From contig NZ_SMMA01000065.1 in the NCBI RefSeq assembly GCF_009711345.1, forward strand, positions 1 to 43,348: DNA of 43,348 bases. Direction: 5' to 3'. The translations under genes were made by a program, and so were the position numbers. The stretch is from Pseudovibrio flavus (GTDB taxonomy: Bacteria; Pseudomonadota; Alphaproteobacteria; Rhizobiales; Stappiaceae). Under the pieces are notes generated by a model. That model was not told the origin of the DNA. It saw only the letters and a list, made by a program, of their open reading frames with translations, and ran no database searches. Positions within the stretch are counted from its first letter, which is position 1. Every line of letters starts with the position of its first letter. Positions 9,249 through 17,050 of the stretch are shown here, in pieces.

Positions 9249-10040
9249 ATGAAGCGCATCATGCTCACCAGCCTTGAATTCGGCACTAGCTTTGGCGTGG
9301 ACCGTGCGATCTGCGACCTGATTATTGCCGGCCGCTTATCTGCCGTTGGCTGCTCGGTAACCGGCTCTCTCTGGACCAAAGAGTTTTATCAGCTTCGCGA
9401 TGTAGTAGAATGGGCCGAGCATGAAACAAAGGTTGGCCTGACCGTTTGCCTGACCGGAGACGCCATGCCCGTGACCGACTTCGGACGGGAAATATTTGGC
9501 GAAAAATTTCCAAACCAGAACTACTACCGCCTGCGGGCGCCTCTCAATCTTCTTCCCGATGAACTCATCGCCGCCGAGGTCGCTGCACAGATAGACATGT
9601 TCGAAAATGTCTATGCCCGCGCCCCTGCTTTTATTGCGGTGCAGGGAAATATGGCACGCTTCCCTGTTATCGCCAACACTGTGATCGCCATTGCCACAAT
9701 GATGCGCGGAAGAGAGCCTGCGGTGGTCGCTCCGCTCGCTTCTCGTCGATATTTGAGTGGTTTTGTGAACAAAGCCGTGGGCTCTGGCCTGTCCGTCATC
9801 CATTCAGGGCCATCAATGCCTATGCAGGTGGAAGAGGATGATCTGCGCGACTTCTTCTGGCACGGATTGAACGAAGCGGAAGATCAGATGATGGTGTTCT
9901 GCCATCCGGCATACAAGGAAGAAGTAGTAGAGAGTAAAAAGGAAAAGCGTTTCTGGGAAGCGCGACAGAATCAGCTGAACTTTTTGAATGGAGAGGAGTT
10001 TCCATTCTTGCTGATGGAAAAGGATATCTTCCTTTTTTAG
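9249..10040 (+). CDS. ChbG/HpnK (YdjC)-family protein with degenerate metal site
   Basis: 263 aa from the ATG at 9249. The fold-level pattern of YdjC carbohydrate deacetylases is kept: beta-1 RIMLTSLEFGTSFGVDRAI, then LIIAGRLSAVGCSVTG, KVGLTVCLTGDAMP, FIAVQGNMARFPVIAN and the late FCHPAY. However, NADDFG is here TSLEFG, GLHxxLT is GLTVCLT, and the DSHxHxHxxP segment is AVQGNMARFP, so the Asp and both His metal ligands of the family appear lost. It follows GT2 and GT39 genes, the same set as FlmF2-FlmK-NaxD of Francisella, where NaxD deacetylates the lipid-linked sugar. Here catalysis is doubtful; a binding or scaffold role is an inference. Confidence 0.75.
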   Translation: MKRIMLTSLEFGTSFGVDRAICDLIIAGRLSAVGCSVTGSLWTKEFYQLRDVVEWAEHETKVGLTVCLTGDAMPVTDFGREIFGEKFPNQNYYRLRAPLNLLPDELIAAEVAAQIDMFENVYARAPAFIAVQGNMARFPVIANTVIAIATMMRGREPAVVAPLASRRYLSGFVNKAVGSGLSVIHSGPSMPMQVEEDDLRDFFWHGLNEAEDQMMVFCHPAYKEEVVESKKEKRFWEARQNQLNFLNGEEFPFLLMEKDIFLF

Positions 10041-10049
10041 TAAAAGAAC

Positions 10050-10082
10050 GGCCCCTTCCTTGGGGGAGGAAGAGGCCTGTTT
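10050..10082 (+). terminator. Probable terminator after the sugar cassette
   Basis: GGCCCCTTCC and GGAAGAGGCC (ends about 10050 and 10076) form a GC-rich stem with one mismatch, followed by a short TGTTT. The T tract is weak. Confidence 0.5.
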
Positions 10083-10222
10083 GGAGGTCAATCAAGAATT
10101 TTGGGGCATCTCTTGACTTACCAACATCATCGCTGGATCATTTAAAGGGCGCTGTGATGAGGGTCACACAATTTCGCTTAGGTTTGGCGATAAACAATAT
10201 GACGAAACCAGAACATAAATAA

Positions 10223-10247
10223 TTTCAGTCGTCGGGGCGGACTGAAA
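10223..10247 (+). promoter_or_regulatory. Palindrome upstream of the Crp-like gene
   Basis: TTTCAGTC (10223-10230), nine bases, GACTGAAA (10240-10247): a perfect 8-bp inverted repeat ending 6 bp before the GTG start. It matches neither the CRP (TGTGA-N6-TCACA) nor the FNR (TTGAT-N4-ATCAA) consensus. It may be an autoregulatory operator or a leader hairpin. Confidence 0.5.
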
Positions 10248-10253
10248 GACGCT

Positions 10254-10958
10254 GTGCCAGAGAAAAAAATGCAAGACTTTAGCGAACTCCTTCGAAGCAG
10301 TTTTTCCCTTTCCGGTTTGTCACGGGATCTAGCGGAAGGCATTTCCGCAATATCAAAGCCGCTCGCATTGAAATCAAAAGCTGTGCTGTTCGAGGCTGGC
10401 GATCCGGGCAACGGGTGCTACGCTATCCTCGATGGCTCCATGAAAGTTTCCGTCCTGTCCGTTGATGGCAGTGAGCAGCTTCTGGCTGTTTTGGGAGCTG
10501 GAAGTCTGGTGGGTGAATTAGCCCTCCTGGACGGCAATCCACGCTCTGCAACGGTTACTGCTCTGAAACCGACCCAACTCGCCTTTATCCCTAAAAACGC
10601 GTTCTACAGCTTCGCTGACAACCACCCATCGCTTTATCAGCACATGCTGAACATTGTGTCAGGTCGTTTGAGAAACTCCAACGATGCGTTAGCCGCTCGT
10701 TCCTTCCTTCCACTTAACGGGCGCGTTGCTCAGACACTGCTGCAACTTTCCGAAACCTTCGGAAAACCTATCGATGATGAGCGGGTTCTGATTCACTATA
10801 AAATCAGTCAGTCAGAGATCGCCAATATGGCAGGTGGTGCCCGCGAAAACGTAAGCCGTGTACTGAATACTTGGAAAAGAGATGGCGTTGTAAGCCGCCT
10901 TTCCGGCTACTACTCCCTAGATCGCCCAGAGGTGCTACGAGCTGTCGCAGCGATTTAA
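10254..10958 (+). CDS. Crp/Fnr-family transcriptional regulator
   Basis: 234 aa from the GTG at 10254; ATG at 10269 is equally possible because neither has a strong ribosome site. Residues about 30-145 form a cyclic-nucleotide-binding jelly roll, with GELALLDGNPRSATVTA matching the CRP phosphate-binding signature (Glu and the Arg-Ser pair kept). The C-terminus is an HTH_Crp winged helix (HYKISQSEIANMAGGARENVSRVLN). There is no Cys cluster, so it is not an Fnr iron-sulphur sensor. The ligand (cAMP or other) and targets are unknown. A perfect palindrome precedes it. Confidence 0.88.
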   Translation: MPEKKMQDFSELLRSSFSLSGLSRDLAEGISAISKPLALKSKAVLFEAGDPGNGCYAILDGSMKVSVLSVDGSEQLLAVLGAGSLVGELALLDGNPRSATVTALKPTQLAFIPKNAFYSFADNHPSLYQHMLNIVSGRLRNSNDALAARSFLPLNGRVAQTLLQLSETFGKPIDDERVLIHYKISQSEIANMAGGARENVSRVLNTWKRDGVVSRLSGYYSLDRPEVLRAVAAI

Positions 10959-11005
10959 CCTACGCATTTGTAGTAGGTTCCGCGCACCAAAATCCAAATA
11001 AGGGA

Positions 11006-11037
11006 GCCTGCCCCGACGCATCCGTACCGGGTCAGGC
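11006..11037 (+). promoter_or_regulatory. Leader hairpin before a small hypothetical gene
   Basis: GCCTG (11006-11010) pairs with CAGGC (11033-11037) and, after one mismatch, CCCG with CGGG. It ends 9 nt before the ATG at 11047 and has no T-run. Another 7-bp inverted repeat (AACCTAC / GTAGGTT, 10957-10979) spans the end of the preceding gene. Roles unknown. Confidence 0.4.
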
Positions 11038-11046
11038 AATAAAAAC

Positions 11047-11463
11047 ATGCAGATTCAACTGTTTGATGCGCGCCCCATTGCTGAGGCAATGCCTGTTGAT
11101 GCTTCCATTTCCAAAGCCCAGATCAACGCTCTAAATGATGAGCTGTTCGAAGCTATTGCGAAAGACAGCGACCTACGCGCTTTCGTGTGCCCTAAGGACT
11201 ACGCAGACCTTGACGATGTGAAGTTCGAGGCTGGCCAGTTCCTCTCCTCCGCTTTGCTCAAAACCAAGGGCTATACGGGCCGTCCTGTTCAGCGCCTGAT
11301 GGATGCCAATGGAGCAGATGGTGCGCCGCTGGTTCAAAAACTTATGGACGCATTTGAGGTGGCAAGCCGCAAGATCCTGTCGGCAGAGGCTGCGAGCAAG
11401 GCTATTGCTGCGCTGAACCCCTTTGCACAAAGTCTAAAGGAAGCTATGATTCATCCAAGATAA
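11047..11463 (+). CDS. Small acidic protein of unknown function
   Basis: 138 aa from the ATG at 11047. I do not recognise the family. The protein is soluble, helix-rich and without a signal peptide; it has an acidic middle (CPKDYADLDDVKFEAGQ) and an Ala-rich C-terminal helix. Codon use matches its neighbours, and 61 bp separate it from yciA on the same strand, so co-transcription is possible. The ribosome site is weak (CAGG in the preceding hairpin arm). Confidence 0.65.
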   Translation: MQIQLFDARPIAEAMPVDASISKAQINALNDELFEAIAKDSDLRAFVCPKDYADLDDVKFEAGQFLSSALLKTKGYTGRPVQRLMDANGADGAPLVQKLMDAFEVASRKILSAEAASKAIAALNPFAQSLKEAMIHPR

Positions 11464-11524
11464 CGAGTGTGCGTGTTTCGCGTTCGTTTGATTTGGTTCA
11501 GAGCGATAAGACAGGAAGTCCTGA

Positions 11525-11950
11525 ATGACTGACGACAGGTCCCCGACCTCCGAAGAACAGCCGTTTGGCAACTTGACCACCCGTACAATGGCGATGCCTG
11601 CAGACACCAACGCTTCCGGCGATATTTTCGGCGGCTGGGTTGTTTCGCAGATGGATATTGCTGGTGGCATTTGCGCAGGTGATTGCGCTCAGTCCCGCGT
11701 TGTAACCATCGCCATCGATAGCATGACCTTCATTCGCCCTGTAAAGGTGGGTGATGTTATGTGCGTCTACACCCACGTCACAAAGATTGGTCGTTCATCC
11801 ATCCAGTTACATGTGGAAGCATGGGCCTTGCGTCACCGCTTCGGCATTCGGGAGAAGGTGACAAGTGCAAAGTTCACCTTCGTCTCCGTTGATGATGAGG
11901 GGAATTCCAAGCCAATTCCTGAAGAGCGCCGCAAGCTCTTCCCGCACTAA
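11525..11950 (+). CDS. yciA: YciA-like acyl-CoA thioesterase
   Basis: 141 aa; the ATG at 11525 has AGGA about 8 bases upstream. It is a hotdog-fold thioesterase: NASGDIFGGWVVSQMDIAGG is the YciA/BACH active-site helix with Asn and Asp, followed by VVTIAIDSMTFIRPVKVGD and a strand region ending TSAKFTFVSVDDEG. Family knowledge: it hydrolyses a range of acyl-CoAs to free acid and CoA in the cytoplasm. It ends one base before the stop of the convergent hypothetical gene. Confidence 0.92.
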   Translation: MTDDRSPTSEEQPFGNLTTRTMAMPADTNASGDIFGGWVVSQMDIAGGICAGDCAQSRVVTIAIDSMTFIRPVKVGDVMCVYTHVTKIGRSSIQLHVEAWALRHRFGIREKVTSAKFTFVSVDDEGNSKPIPEERRKLFPH

Positions 11951-11951
11951 G

Positions 11952-12536
11952 TTAGCGGGCTCGGCGTACCGATAGTGGCACGCGGCGAAACTGCTGTCGC
12001 AGCGCAAGGTATTCTTGCGGGCGGCGGCAAATCGCGTCTTCATACAGCTGCTCGTCTACAACACTGTGGCAACCGCCAGTCCACAGCTGCAACAGGTGTG
12101 CAAACCGCTCAGCGCGTTCTTCGCTGGCGAGAAATGGTGCCTTCTCTCCCTGATGAACTGGCAGAATGCGGGCACTAATGCCCTTTTGCAGCAACAGGCA
12201 ATCAAGCAAATAAGCAGCAGTCAACTCCTGCTGGAGATGGCAGACCGCATCGCGAACTGCCTCGGGTACAGCGTAGGCAGCAGGGGATACTCGAGAGACT
12301 TGTGTCAATCCACTATGTTCCAACAATAAATCCTCCGTCGGTTTCCCGAGGAGGACTGGCGCAGAATTATCCGAATTACCGCTTGGTTGCCTATTCAGAG
12401 AAGAGGTGAAAACACCATTCTCATTGGCCACATCCCGATTGCGGAAACCACCTTGCCCGGTACGGCAGGTTGGCGAGGGCGCCAGCCCTTCTCTTGATGA
12501 TGGGGATGAATTGCCACGAAAATTAGACAAGATCAA
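11952..12536 (-). CDS. Hypothetical protein, convergent with yciA
   Basis: 194 aa from the only available ATG (12536). No family recognised. The N-terminal 60 residues are Ser/Asn/Pro-rich and low in order, while the C-terminal 120 residues look folded, with the segment AYLLDCLLLQKGISARILPV and four Cys. Codon use looks like true coding sequence, but the start is uncertain and a short, later GTG start (about residue 36) is possible. It has no signal peptide. A 79-bp nested palindrome lies about 60 bp upstream of the start. Confidence 0.5.
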   Translation of the reverse strand: MILSNFRGNSSPSSREGLAPSPTCRTGQGGFRNRDVANENGVFTSSLNRQPSGNSDNSAPVLLGKPTEDLLLEHSGLTQVSRVSPAAYAVPEAVRDAVCHLQQELTAAYLLDCLLLQKGISARILPVHQGEKAPFLASEERAERFAHLLQLWTGGCHSVVDEQLYEDAICRRPQEYLALRQQFRRVPLSVRRAR

Positions 12537-12593
12537 GCCTTTGTATTCGCCCTTTGCATAATAGTTTGCAGTTATTCTCTCTTGTGTAACACA

Positions 12594-12672
12594 GTAACCT
12601 CAGCACATCTCGCAGGGGTTAACGGATGTAAATTACACGCATCCGGTTGCCGAGATCACGAGCTGAGGTTAC
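12594..12672. repeat. 79-bp nested palindrome
   Basis: Three nested perfect arm pairs: GTAACCTCAGC (12594-12604) with GCTGAGGTTAC at the far end; ATCTCG with CGAGAT; CGGATG with CATCCG. The centre holds TGTAAATTACA, itself a palindrome, and TGTGTAACACA palindromic sequence lies just outside on the left (about 12583-12593). It sits between the 3' end of the curA-like gene and the upstream side of the 12536 gene. No T-run follows in either direction. It could be a mobile palindromic unit, a regulator site or a structured RNA. Confidence 0.7.
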
Positions 12673-12717
12673 TTAATTGTTAAGCCTTTGTCACTCCAAC
12701 GTAATTGGTGGAAGCGT

Positions 12718-13752
12718 TTAGAGCTCCGAAACTCTGATGGTCAGTTTTCCGGTGTTGGAGCCAACGAAGAGGCGATTGATGGCAGTCGGAGCACTCTCCA
12801 AACCGTCAACAATATCCAGCCTGTATTTGAGCTGCCCTTTGCTCATGTATCCGCCCAACTTCTGGAAAAATTCACCAAATCTGTCCAGGTGGTCGGTCAT
12901 GACGAAGCCCTGCATGGTGAGTCGTTTTTTGATGATGGCGGAAAGCTCCGGGCCGCTCGGCATTTCAGTTGCGTTGTAATTAGAAATAAGCCCGCAGATG
13001 ATGAGCTTGCCGTGTGCCTTCATATTGTGAAGTGCTGCTTGCAGTGGCGCGCCGCCGACGTTTTCAAAATGAAGATCGAGACCCTCTGGCGCAAAGGCTC
13101 GCAGCCCTGCCTCTAGATCATCGGTTTTGTAGTTCAGCGCGGCATCAAAGCCCAGTTCCTCGGTCAGCCATTTGCACTTCTCCTCTGAGCCTGCAATGCC
13201 GATCACCCGCAACCCGTTAGCCTTGGCGAGCTGACCAACAAGAGAACCGACAGAACCAGCGGCGCCAGTAACGCAGAGCGTTTGCCCTGCCTTAGGCTCT
13301 CCAACCTCCATAAGGCCGTAATAAGCGGTTGCGCCTGCAAGGCCCAAAATGCCCATGTATGCTTCCATAGGAACAACCTGCGGAACGACATTCACATCCT
13401 TAGGCTCAACATCAATGAGTTTTGTCCAGCCAAGAAAACCAGAGACCCAATCCCCGCGCTTAAGGCCTTCAGCATTGCTTTCCTCAATCACGCCCACAGC
13501 AAGGCCGCGCATGGTACTGCCAAGAGGAACTGGGGGAACGTATGAGTTTTCGTCCGCACTCACCCAGCCGCGCATAGCTGGGTCTAGGGAGAGGTAGACG
13601 ACCCGAACGCGAGCTTTTCCAGCCGCCAGAGCTGGCATGGTCTCTTCAACAATCTCGAAGTCTTCAGGTTTGATCATTCCAAAAGGGCGTTGCTTTAGCA
13701 AAATGCGCGTGTTGTTCACGGGGTAGATCTCCTGTGCGATGGTCATGGTCAC
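12718..13752 (-). CDS. curA: NADP-dependent oxidoreductase, CurA/YncB-like (zinc-free MDR)
   Basis: 344 aa from the ATG at 13752; ATG 13746 is an alternative. Typical of the leukotriene-B4/alkenal reductase branch: VYLSLDPAMRGWVSADENSY, GDWVSGFLGWTKL, GLAGATAYYGLMEVGEPKAGQ and the Rossmann VTGAAGSVGSLVGQLAK, then FENVGG and CGLISNYNATE. No zinc-binding Cys/His set. Family knowledge: NADPH-dependent reduction of alpha,beta-unsaturated ketones and aldehydes; E. coli CurA reduces curcumin. Natural substrate here unknown. It is monocistronic. Confidence 0.85.
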   Translation of the reverse strand: MTMTIAQEIYPVNNTRILLKQRPFGMIKPEDFEIVEETMPALAAGKARVRVVYLSLDPAMRGWVSADENSYVPPVPLGSTMRGLAVGVIEESNAEGLKRGDWVSGFLGWTKLIDVEPKDVNVVPQVVPMEAYMGILGLAGATAYYGLMEVGEPKAGQTLCVTGAAGSVGSLVGQLAKANGLRVIGIAGSEEKCKWLTEELGFDAALNYKTDDLEAGLRAFAPEGLDLHFENVGGAPLQAALHNMKAHGKLIICGLISNYNATEMPSGPELSAIIKKRLTMQGFVMTDHLDRFGEFFQKLGGYMSKGQLKYRLDIVDGLESAPTAINRLFVGSNTGKLTIRVSEL

Positions 13753-13824
13753 TCAGAGCGGCGACGCTAGCCTATCCTAGTTTTTAGAGAGGGGAATTGC
13801 ACCTGCGCCGTTGGACGGGGAAGC

Positions 13825-13879
13825 AAAAAGGGAAGTGTGCTGGCGACTGCTCAAAAGAGGTTAATGAGGGCGCCAGCAC
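13825..13879 (-). terminator. Possible terminator after msrA
   Basis: GTGCTGGCG (13837-13845) and CGCCAGCAC (13871-13879) are perfect 9-bp arms with a 25-nt loop. Read on the minus strand, the hairpin is followed by CCCTTTTTGC, about 30-80 bp after the msrA stop. The long loop makes it atypical. Confidence 0.5.
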
Positions 13880-13906
13880 GATAAGCTGTATAGATGGGAA
13901 GGGGCC

Positions 13907-14518
13907 TTACTTTATGCCCTGATAGGCCTCAGCGCCCCAAACTGCCTTCACCTTTGCGTCGCGGCCGCAGCGATACCGGTAGAACTTATATTTGAGAGGA
14001 CTCTTCTGGTAGTAATCCTGATGATAGTCCTCTGCCGGATAGAACGTCGACGCCTTTTCGATCGGCGTTACGACCGGTGCTTCTGGGAGGGGATGCGTGC
14101 GCAGCGCGTTTTTAGAAGCACGCGCCTGTCGAAGCTGGGCATCGGACGTTGCAAAAATCGCTGTCGAGTAGCTTTCTCCGCGATCACAAAACTGTCCTCC
14201 CGCATCTGTTGGGTCCACACTGCGCCAGTAGATGTCTAGAAGCTTTTGGTAGGAGACTTTGTCGGGGTCGAAAGTGATCTTCACTGCTTCCTTGTGGCCT
14301 GTGCCACCCTTAGTCACCTGTTTATAGGTCGGGTTGGCAACATTGCCGCCGATATAGCCTGAGGTCGTTGAAATAACGCCGGGCACCTTGTCAAAGTCGG
14401 ATTCAACGCACCAGAAGCAACCGCCAGCAAAAATGGCTGTTTCTGGCGCGGTCGCTTGACTGGTAAGAGCTGGCAGGCAAAGCGCGGCGGAAAGGGCTAG
14501 AACCTTAAGAGATCGCAT
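13907..14518 (-). CDS. msrA: Exported peptide-methionine (S)-S-oxide reductase
   Basis: 203 aa from the ATG at 14518, chosen because GAGGAG precedes it and because it yields a clean signal peptide (MRSLKVLALSAALCLPAL, cut near TSQATA). MsrA repairs methionine-S-sulfoxide in oxidised proteins. The catalytic motif GGCFWCVESDF is present with nucleophile Cys34, followed by PGVISTTSGYIGG, GTGHKEAVKITFDP, GGQFCDRG and AEDYHQDYYQK. The signal peptide implies a periplasmic enzyme. No msrB is adjacent in this window. Confidence 0.94.
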   Translation of the reverse strand: MRSLKVLALSAALCLPALTSQATAPETAIFAGGCFWCVESDFDKVPGVISTTSGYIGGNVANPTYKQVTKGGTGHKEAVKITFDPDKVSYQKLLDIYWRSVDPTDAGGQFCDRGESYSTAIFATSDAQLRQARASKNALRTHPLPEAPVVTPIEKASTFYPAEDYHQDYYQKSPLKYKFYRYRCGRDAKVKAVWGAEAYQGIK

Positions 14519-14736
14519 AGGGGCTCCTCGGTTTGAAACTGAATTTCCTGAAATACTAATAGATCTCAATAGTGTTTAAAAAACACCGCAGATCACATTG
14601 GGGTGAGAGTAGGGACAAAACTCGCAGCATTCCCCACCCGCGGTTCATATCTTGGAAACCAAATACACAAGCCCTTGGGTACAGACTGAGCGCGCAACCG
14701 TCCCTATCTTGCGAATAGATAAGCTAGGAGGCTGAT

Positions 14737-15705
14737 ATGCCCGCGCAACAGGACGCATCGCTGAAATTACTAGTAAGTAAGAATAGATTATTCGGCACCA
14801 TTCGCTTAAATCCGCTTGCTTGTAGCGCCCTATATGACTCCAACCTAACCTTGGAGCAGGGACAAATTCCAAGCACTTACTTCTTTGGTCCGGGCTTATT
14901 TGATGAGGTTTCAACGCGCTACAGACCCTTCCATGAACAAGGATTTTTCGTGGAAGTGGAGGAGCCTCGAATGTACTGGCTAGTTGCTGGCTTTACCGGC
15001 ACCATAAATAGCCTGCGTTCTGCTTTAGCTACAGATGCAAAGCCTTTAACGAAGGCTTTCTTTCAAAGTCGCAACTTCATCTATGCCCCTCTTGGTGTGA
15101 ACAAAACCACCGTAGCGGGCAGCATCAAGAAGATGCTTTTGAATGCGAAGGGAATATCAACCACAGAATTAGAGGCCTACAATCAGGCTGGTCAGCAGAT
15201 CAACGCGGGGGTCTATTTCATCATTGACGGTGCGCTAAAGGGAACTTTCTGGGCTAGCCAAGAAGGGGGCTGGAGTCGAGGAGGGCTTGGCCAAAATGTC
15301 AAAAGACTCTTTCCCTTGGATATCGTTGATTACCCAGTCGCAGAAGATGAGGTGCCAGAAGTCTCGGCTTGGAACACTCAGTTTAATCTAGCGATGGGGA
15401 TGGTCCCAGACAGCAAGGCGTTCCACTGGGGGCATGCGTTTATGACCATAGAAGCGATAGAAGCCTATTATAAAGAACCAGCCATGTTAGCAGGTTCTGG
15501 AGCCATTACCGGACAAGACCTGTGGGATAGAATGCTCCGCCTCGGAGCTTATGAACAGAACCTAGGCTATGCCGTGAATGGCGCTGCCTTCGGTGCCCTG
15601 CCTATGCGTGCGGGAGTTCACTATTTCTCTAAAAACAGTAGCGGGGGCATCGCCAGACAAAAGCAACTAGTCTGCGACCTCATTTACAACTTCGGCAATG
15701 CCTGA
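14737..15705 (+). CDS. Protein of unknown function with atypical codon use
   Basis: 322 aa from the ATG at 14737, with a strong AGGAGG about 6 nt upstream. I do not recognise the family. No signal peptide or membrane segment; it is aromatic-rich (YFFGPGLFDEVSTRYRPF, FVEVEEPRMYWLVAGF, AFHWGHAFMTIEAIEAYY). Codon use is AT-richer than neighbours, with TTA, AGA, CTA and ATA codons in the first 60 residues, which hints at recent acquisition. The gap upstream (14519-14736) is shared with msrA and holds an AT-rich GTGTTT/AAACAC inverted repeat near 14571. The stop is 6 bp from the end of the convergent oxidoreductase gene. Confidence 0.75.
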   Translation: MPAQQDASLKLLVSKNRLFGTIRLNPLACSALYDSNLTLEQGQIPSTYFFGPGLFDEVSTRYRPFHEQGFFVEVEEPRMYWLVAGFTGTINSLRSALATDAKPLTKAFFQSRNFIYAPLGVNKTTVAGSIKKMLLNAKGISTTELEAYNQAGQQINAGVYFIIDGALKGTFWASQEGGWSRGGLGQNVKRLFPLDIVDYPVAEDEVPEVSAWNTQFNLAMGMVPDSKAFHWGHAFMTIEAIEAYYKEPAMLAGSGAITGQDLWDRMLRLGAYEQNLGYAVNGAAFGALPMRAGVHYFSKNSSGGIARQKQLVCDLIYNFGNA

Positions 15706-15711
15706 AGCTAT

Positions 15712-16368
15712 CTACATCCCTGCTATCTGGTCACTTTGGTACACTTCCAGACCCTGTCCTTTTAAGTGGGCGGTAGCAATCATACCCTTGGCAACCTGCG
15801 CTGCCGCAATTGGGCGGTAGCGCTTGAGCGGGCCAAGCATGAGCGGGGCAAGAGGGCGCATAAATGCTTCCGATAGTCCTTCTCCAACGCGGTACTCCTT
15901 GCGCTCTCCAAGCAGGAGAGACGGCCGGAAGATACTGGTGCGCGGAAAGTTAAGATCAGCGATTGCCTGCTCAATTTCACCCTTTGTCTTCATGTATGAG
16001 CTTGAAGCCTTCGGGTTTGCGCCAATAGAAGACACCATCAGGCTGTGCTCGCAGTCACCCGCTTTGGCAAGCTTTGCAAGCTCATGAACAAGCGTGAAGT
16101 CAACGGCATAGAACGCTTCCTTCGAACCGGCTTTCTTGTGTGTTGTACCCAAACAGCAGAACACATCATCCGCTTTCATGAGTGGGGCAATGCTGGAAAG
16201 GTCAGCAAAGTCGACCACATGCTGCTCAAATTTGGGATCATCTATCTCCAAAGGGCGCCGCACAAGCACTGTAACCTTGCCGTAGCTTTCGTCAGCAAGC
16301 AGCTGCTTCAATAGGTGCGAACCAATCAGGCCGGTTGCCCCTAGAACGATGGCACTCTTATTGGTCAT
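15712..16368 (-). CDS. NAD(P)-binding oxidoreductase, HTATIP2/YwnB-like
   Basis: 218 aa from the ATG at 16368. Atypical short-chain dehydrogenase fold: N-terminal dinucleotide motif IVLGATGLIGSHLLKQL, then VTVLVRRP, DDVFCCLGTTHKKAGS, LMVSSIGANPKASSSYMKTKG with the Ser and Tyr-x3-Lys (YMKTK) of SDR catalysis, and IFRPSLLLGERKEYR. Family members bind NADPH; substrates are mostly unknown. Its start overlaps the end of the HAD gene by 11 bp (ATGACCAATAA), so the two are translationally coupled. Confidence 0.82.
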   Translation of the reverse strand: MTNKSAIVLGATGLIGSHLLKQLLADESYGKVTVLVRRPLEIDDPKFEQHVVDFADLSSIAPLMKADDVFCCLGTTHKKAGSKEAFYAVDFTLVHELAKLAKAGDCEHSLMVSSIGANPKASSSYMKTKGEIEQAIADLNFPRTSIFRPSLLLGERKEYRVGEGLSEAFMRPLAPLMLGPLKRYRPIAAAQVAKGMIATAHLKGQGLEVYQSDQIAGM

Positions 16369-17050
16369 GGGTCTCTAGTCCTTGCGCAGCGAAAACGTCA
16401 AGCAACTCAGAGAGCTGCTGTATTTTCCAATCTGGAGTATAGGCTGCATTTTCAGGCCATGTAGCGCCGTTGTCGAACCATACTGTCTTCATTCCCACAG
16501 CATTAGCGCCTTTTATGTCCGCCTCCGGGCTATCGCCAACAAAGAGGCAATCTGAAGGATTTGCTGACAGGTTATTACAGGCCCTGAGGAAAATAGCTGC
16601 ATCGGGCTTTCGTAGCCCCGCCTGCTCCGAGATCAAGTAGGTATCGGCATAAGGGTCAAGGTTTAACGCCAAGAGGCTGCGCAGCTGTATGTGTGTTTGC
16701 CCGTTGGTGATTATGCCGAGTTTTGCACCATGAGCTTTGAGTGCTTCCCGTATTGTTTCCATTCCGTCAAAGGGCTTCGCATACCGCCAGAAATTATTTT
16801 CATAGTCCTTTGCAAGGTCTTCAGCAGAAGGGAGAGGGCTGCGTATTTGCTCGCCGATCAGCTGCGCGTAAACGTCGAATTTGGAAACTCGCCCTCGCGC
16901 ATCTAGTTCGAGAAAACGCTCCAGCGCGGCCTCAGTTCCTAACTCATAACGACAACTGAACCTTAGGGCTTGATCGCGAAAGAAGTCTTTAAGTGAGTTG
17001 GTGCGGTCCAGAAGCGTTTCATCAAGGTCGAACAGGACGGCTTTAAACAT
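16358..17050 (-). CDS. HAD superfamily hydrolase (subfamily IA)
   Basis: 230 aa from the ATG at 17050. All four HAD motifs are visible: FDLDETLLDRT (motif I, nucleophile Asp near residue 8), LGIITNGQT (II), the Lys in GLRKPDAAIF (III), and CLFVGDSPEADIKGANAVGM (IV). A helical C1 cap lies between motifs I and II. It resembles YjjG-like nucleotidases and pyrophosphatase-type HADs; the exact phosphomonoester is unknown. First gene of a two-gene unit with the overlapping oxidoreductase. Confidence 0.85.
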   Translation of the reverse strand: MFKAVLFDLDETLLDRTNSLKDFFRDQALRFSCRYELGTEAALERFLELDARGRVSKFDVYAQLIGEQIRSPLPSAEDLAKDYENNFWRYAKPFDGMETIREALKAHGAKLGIITNGQTHIQLRSLLALNLDPYADTYLISEQAGLRKPDAAIFLRACNNLSANPSDCLFVGDSPEADIKGANAVGMKTVWFDNGATWPENAAYTPDWKIQQLSELLDVFAAQGLETHDQ

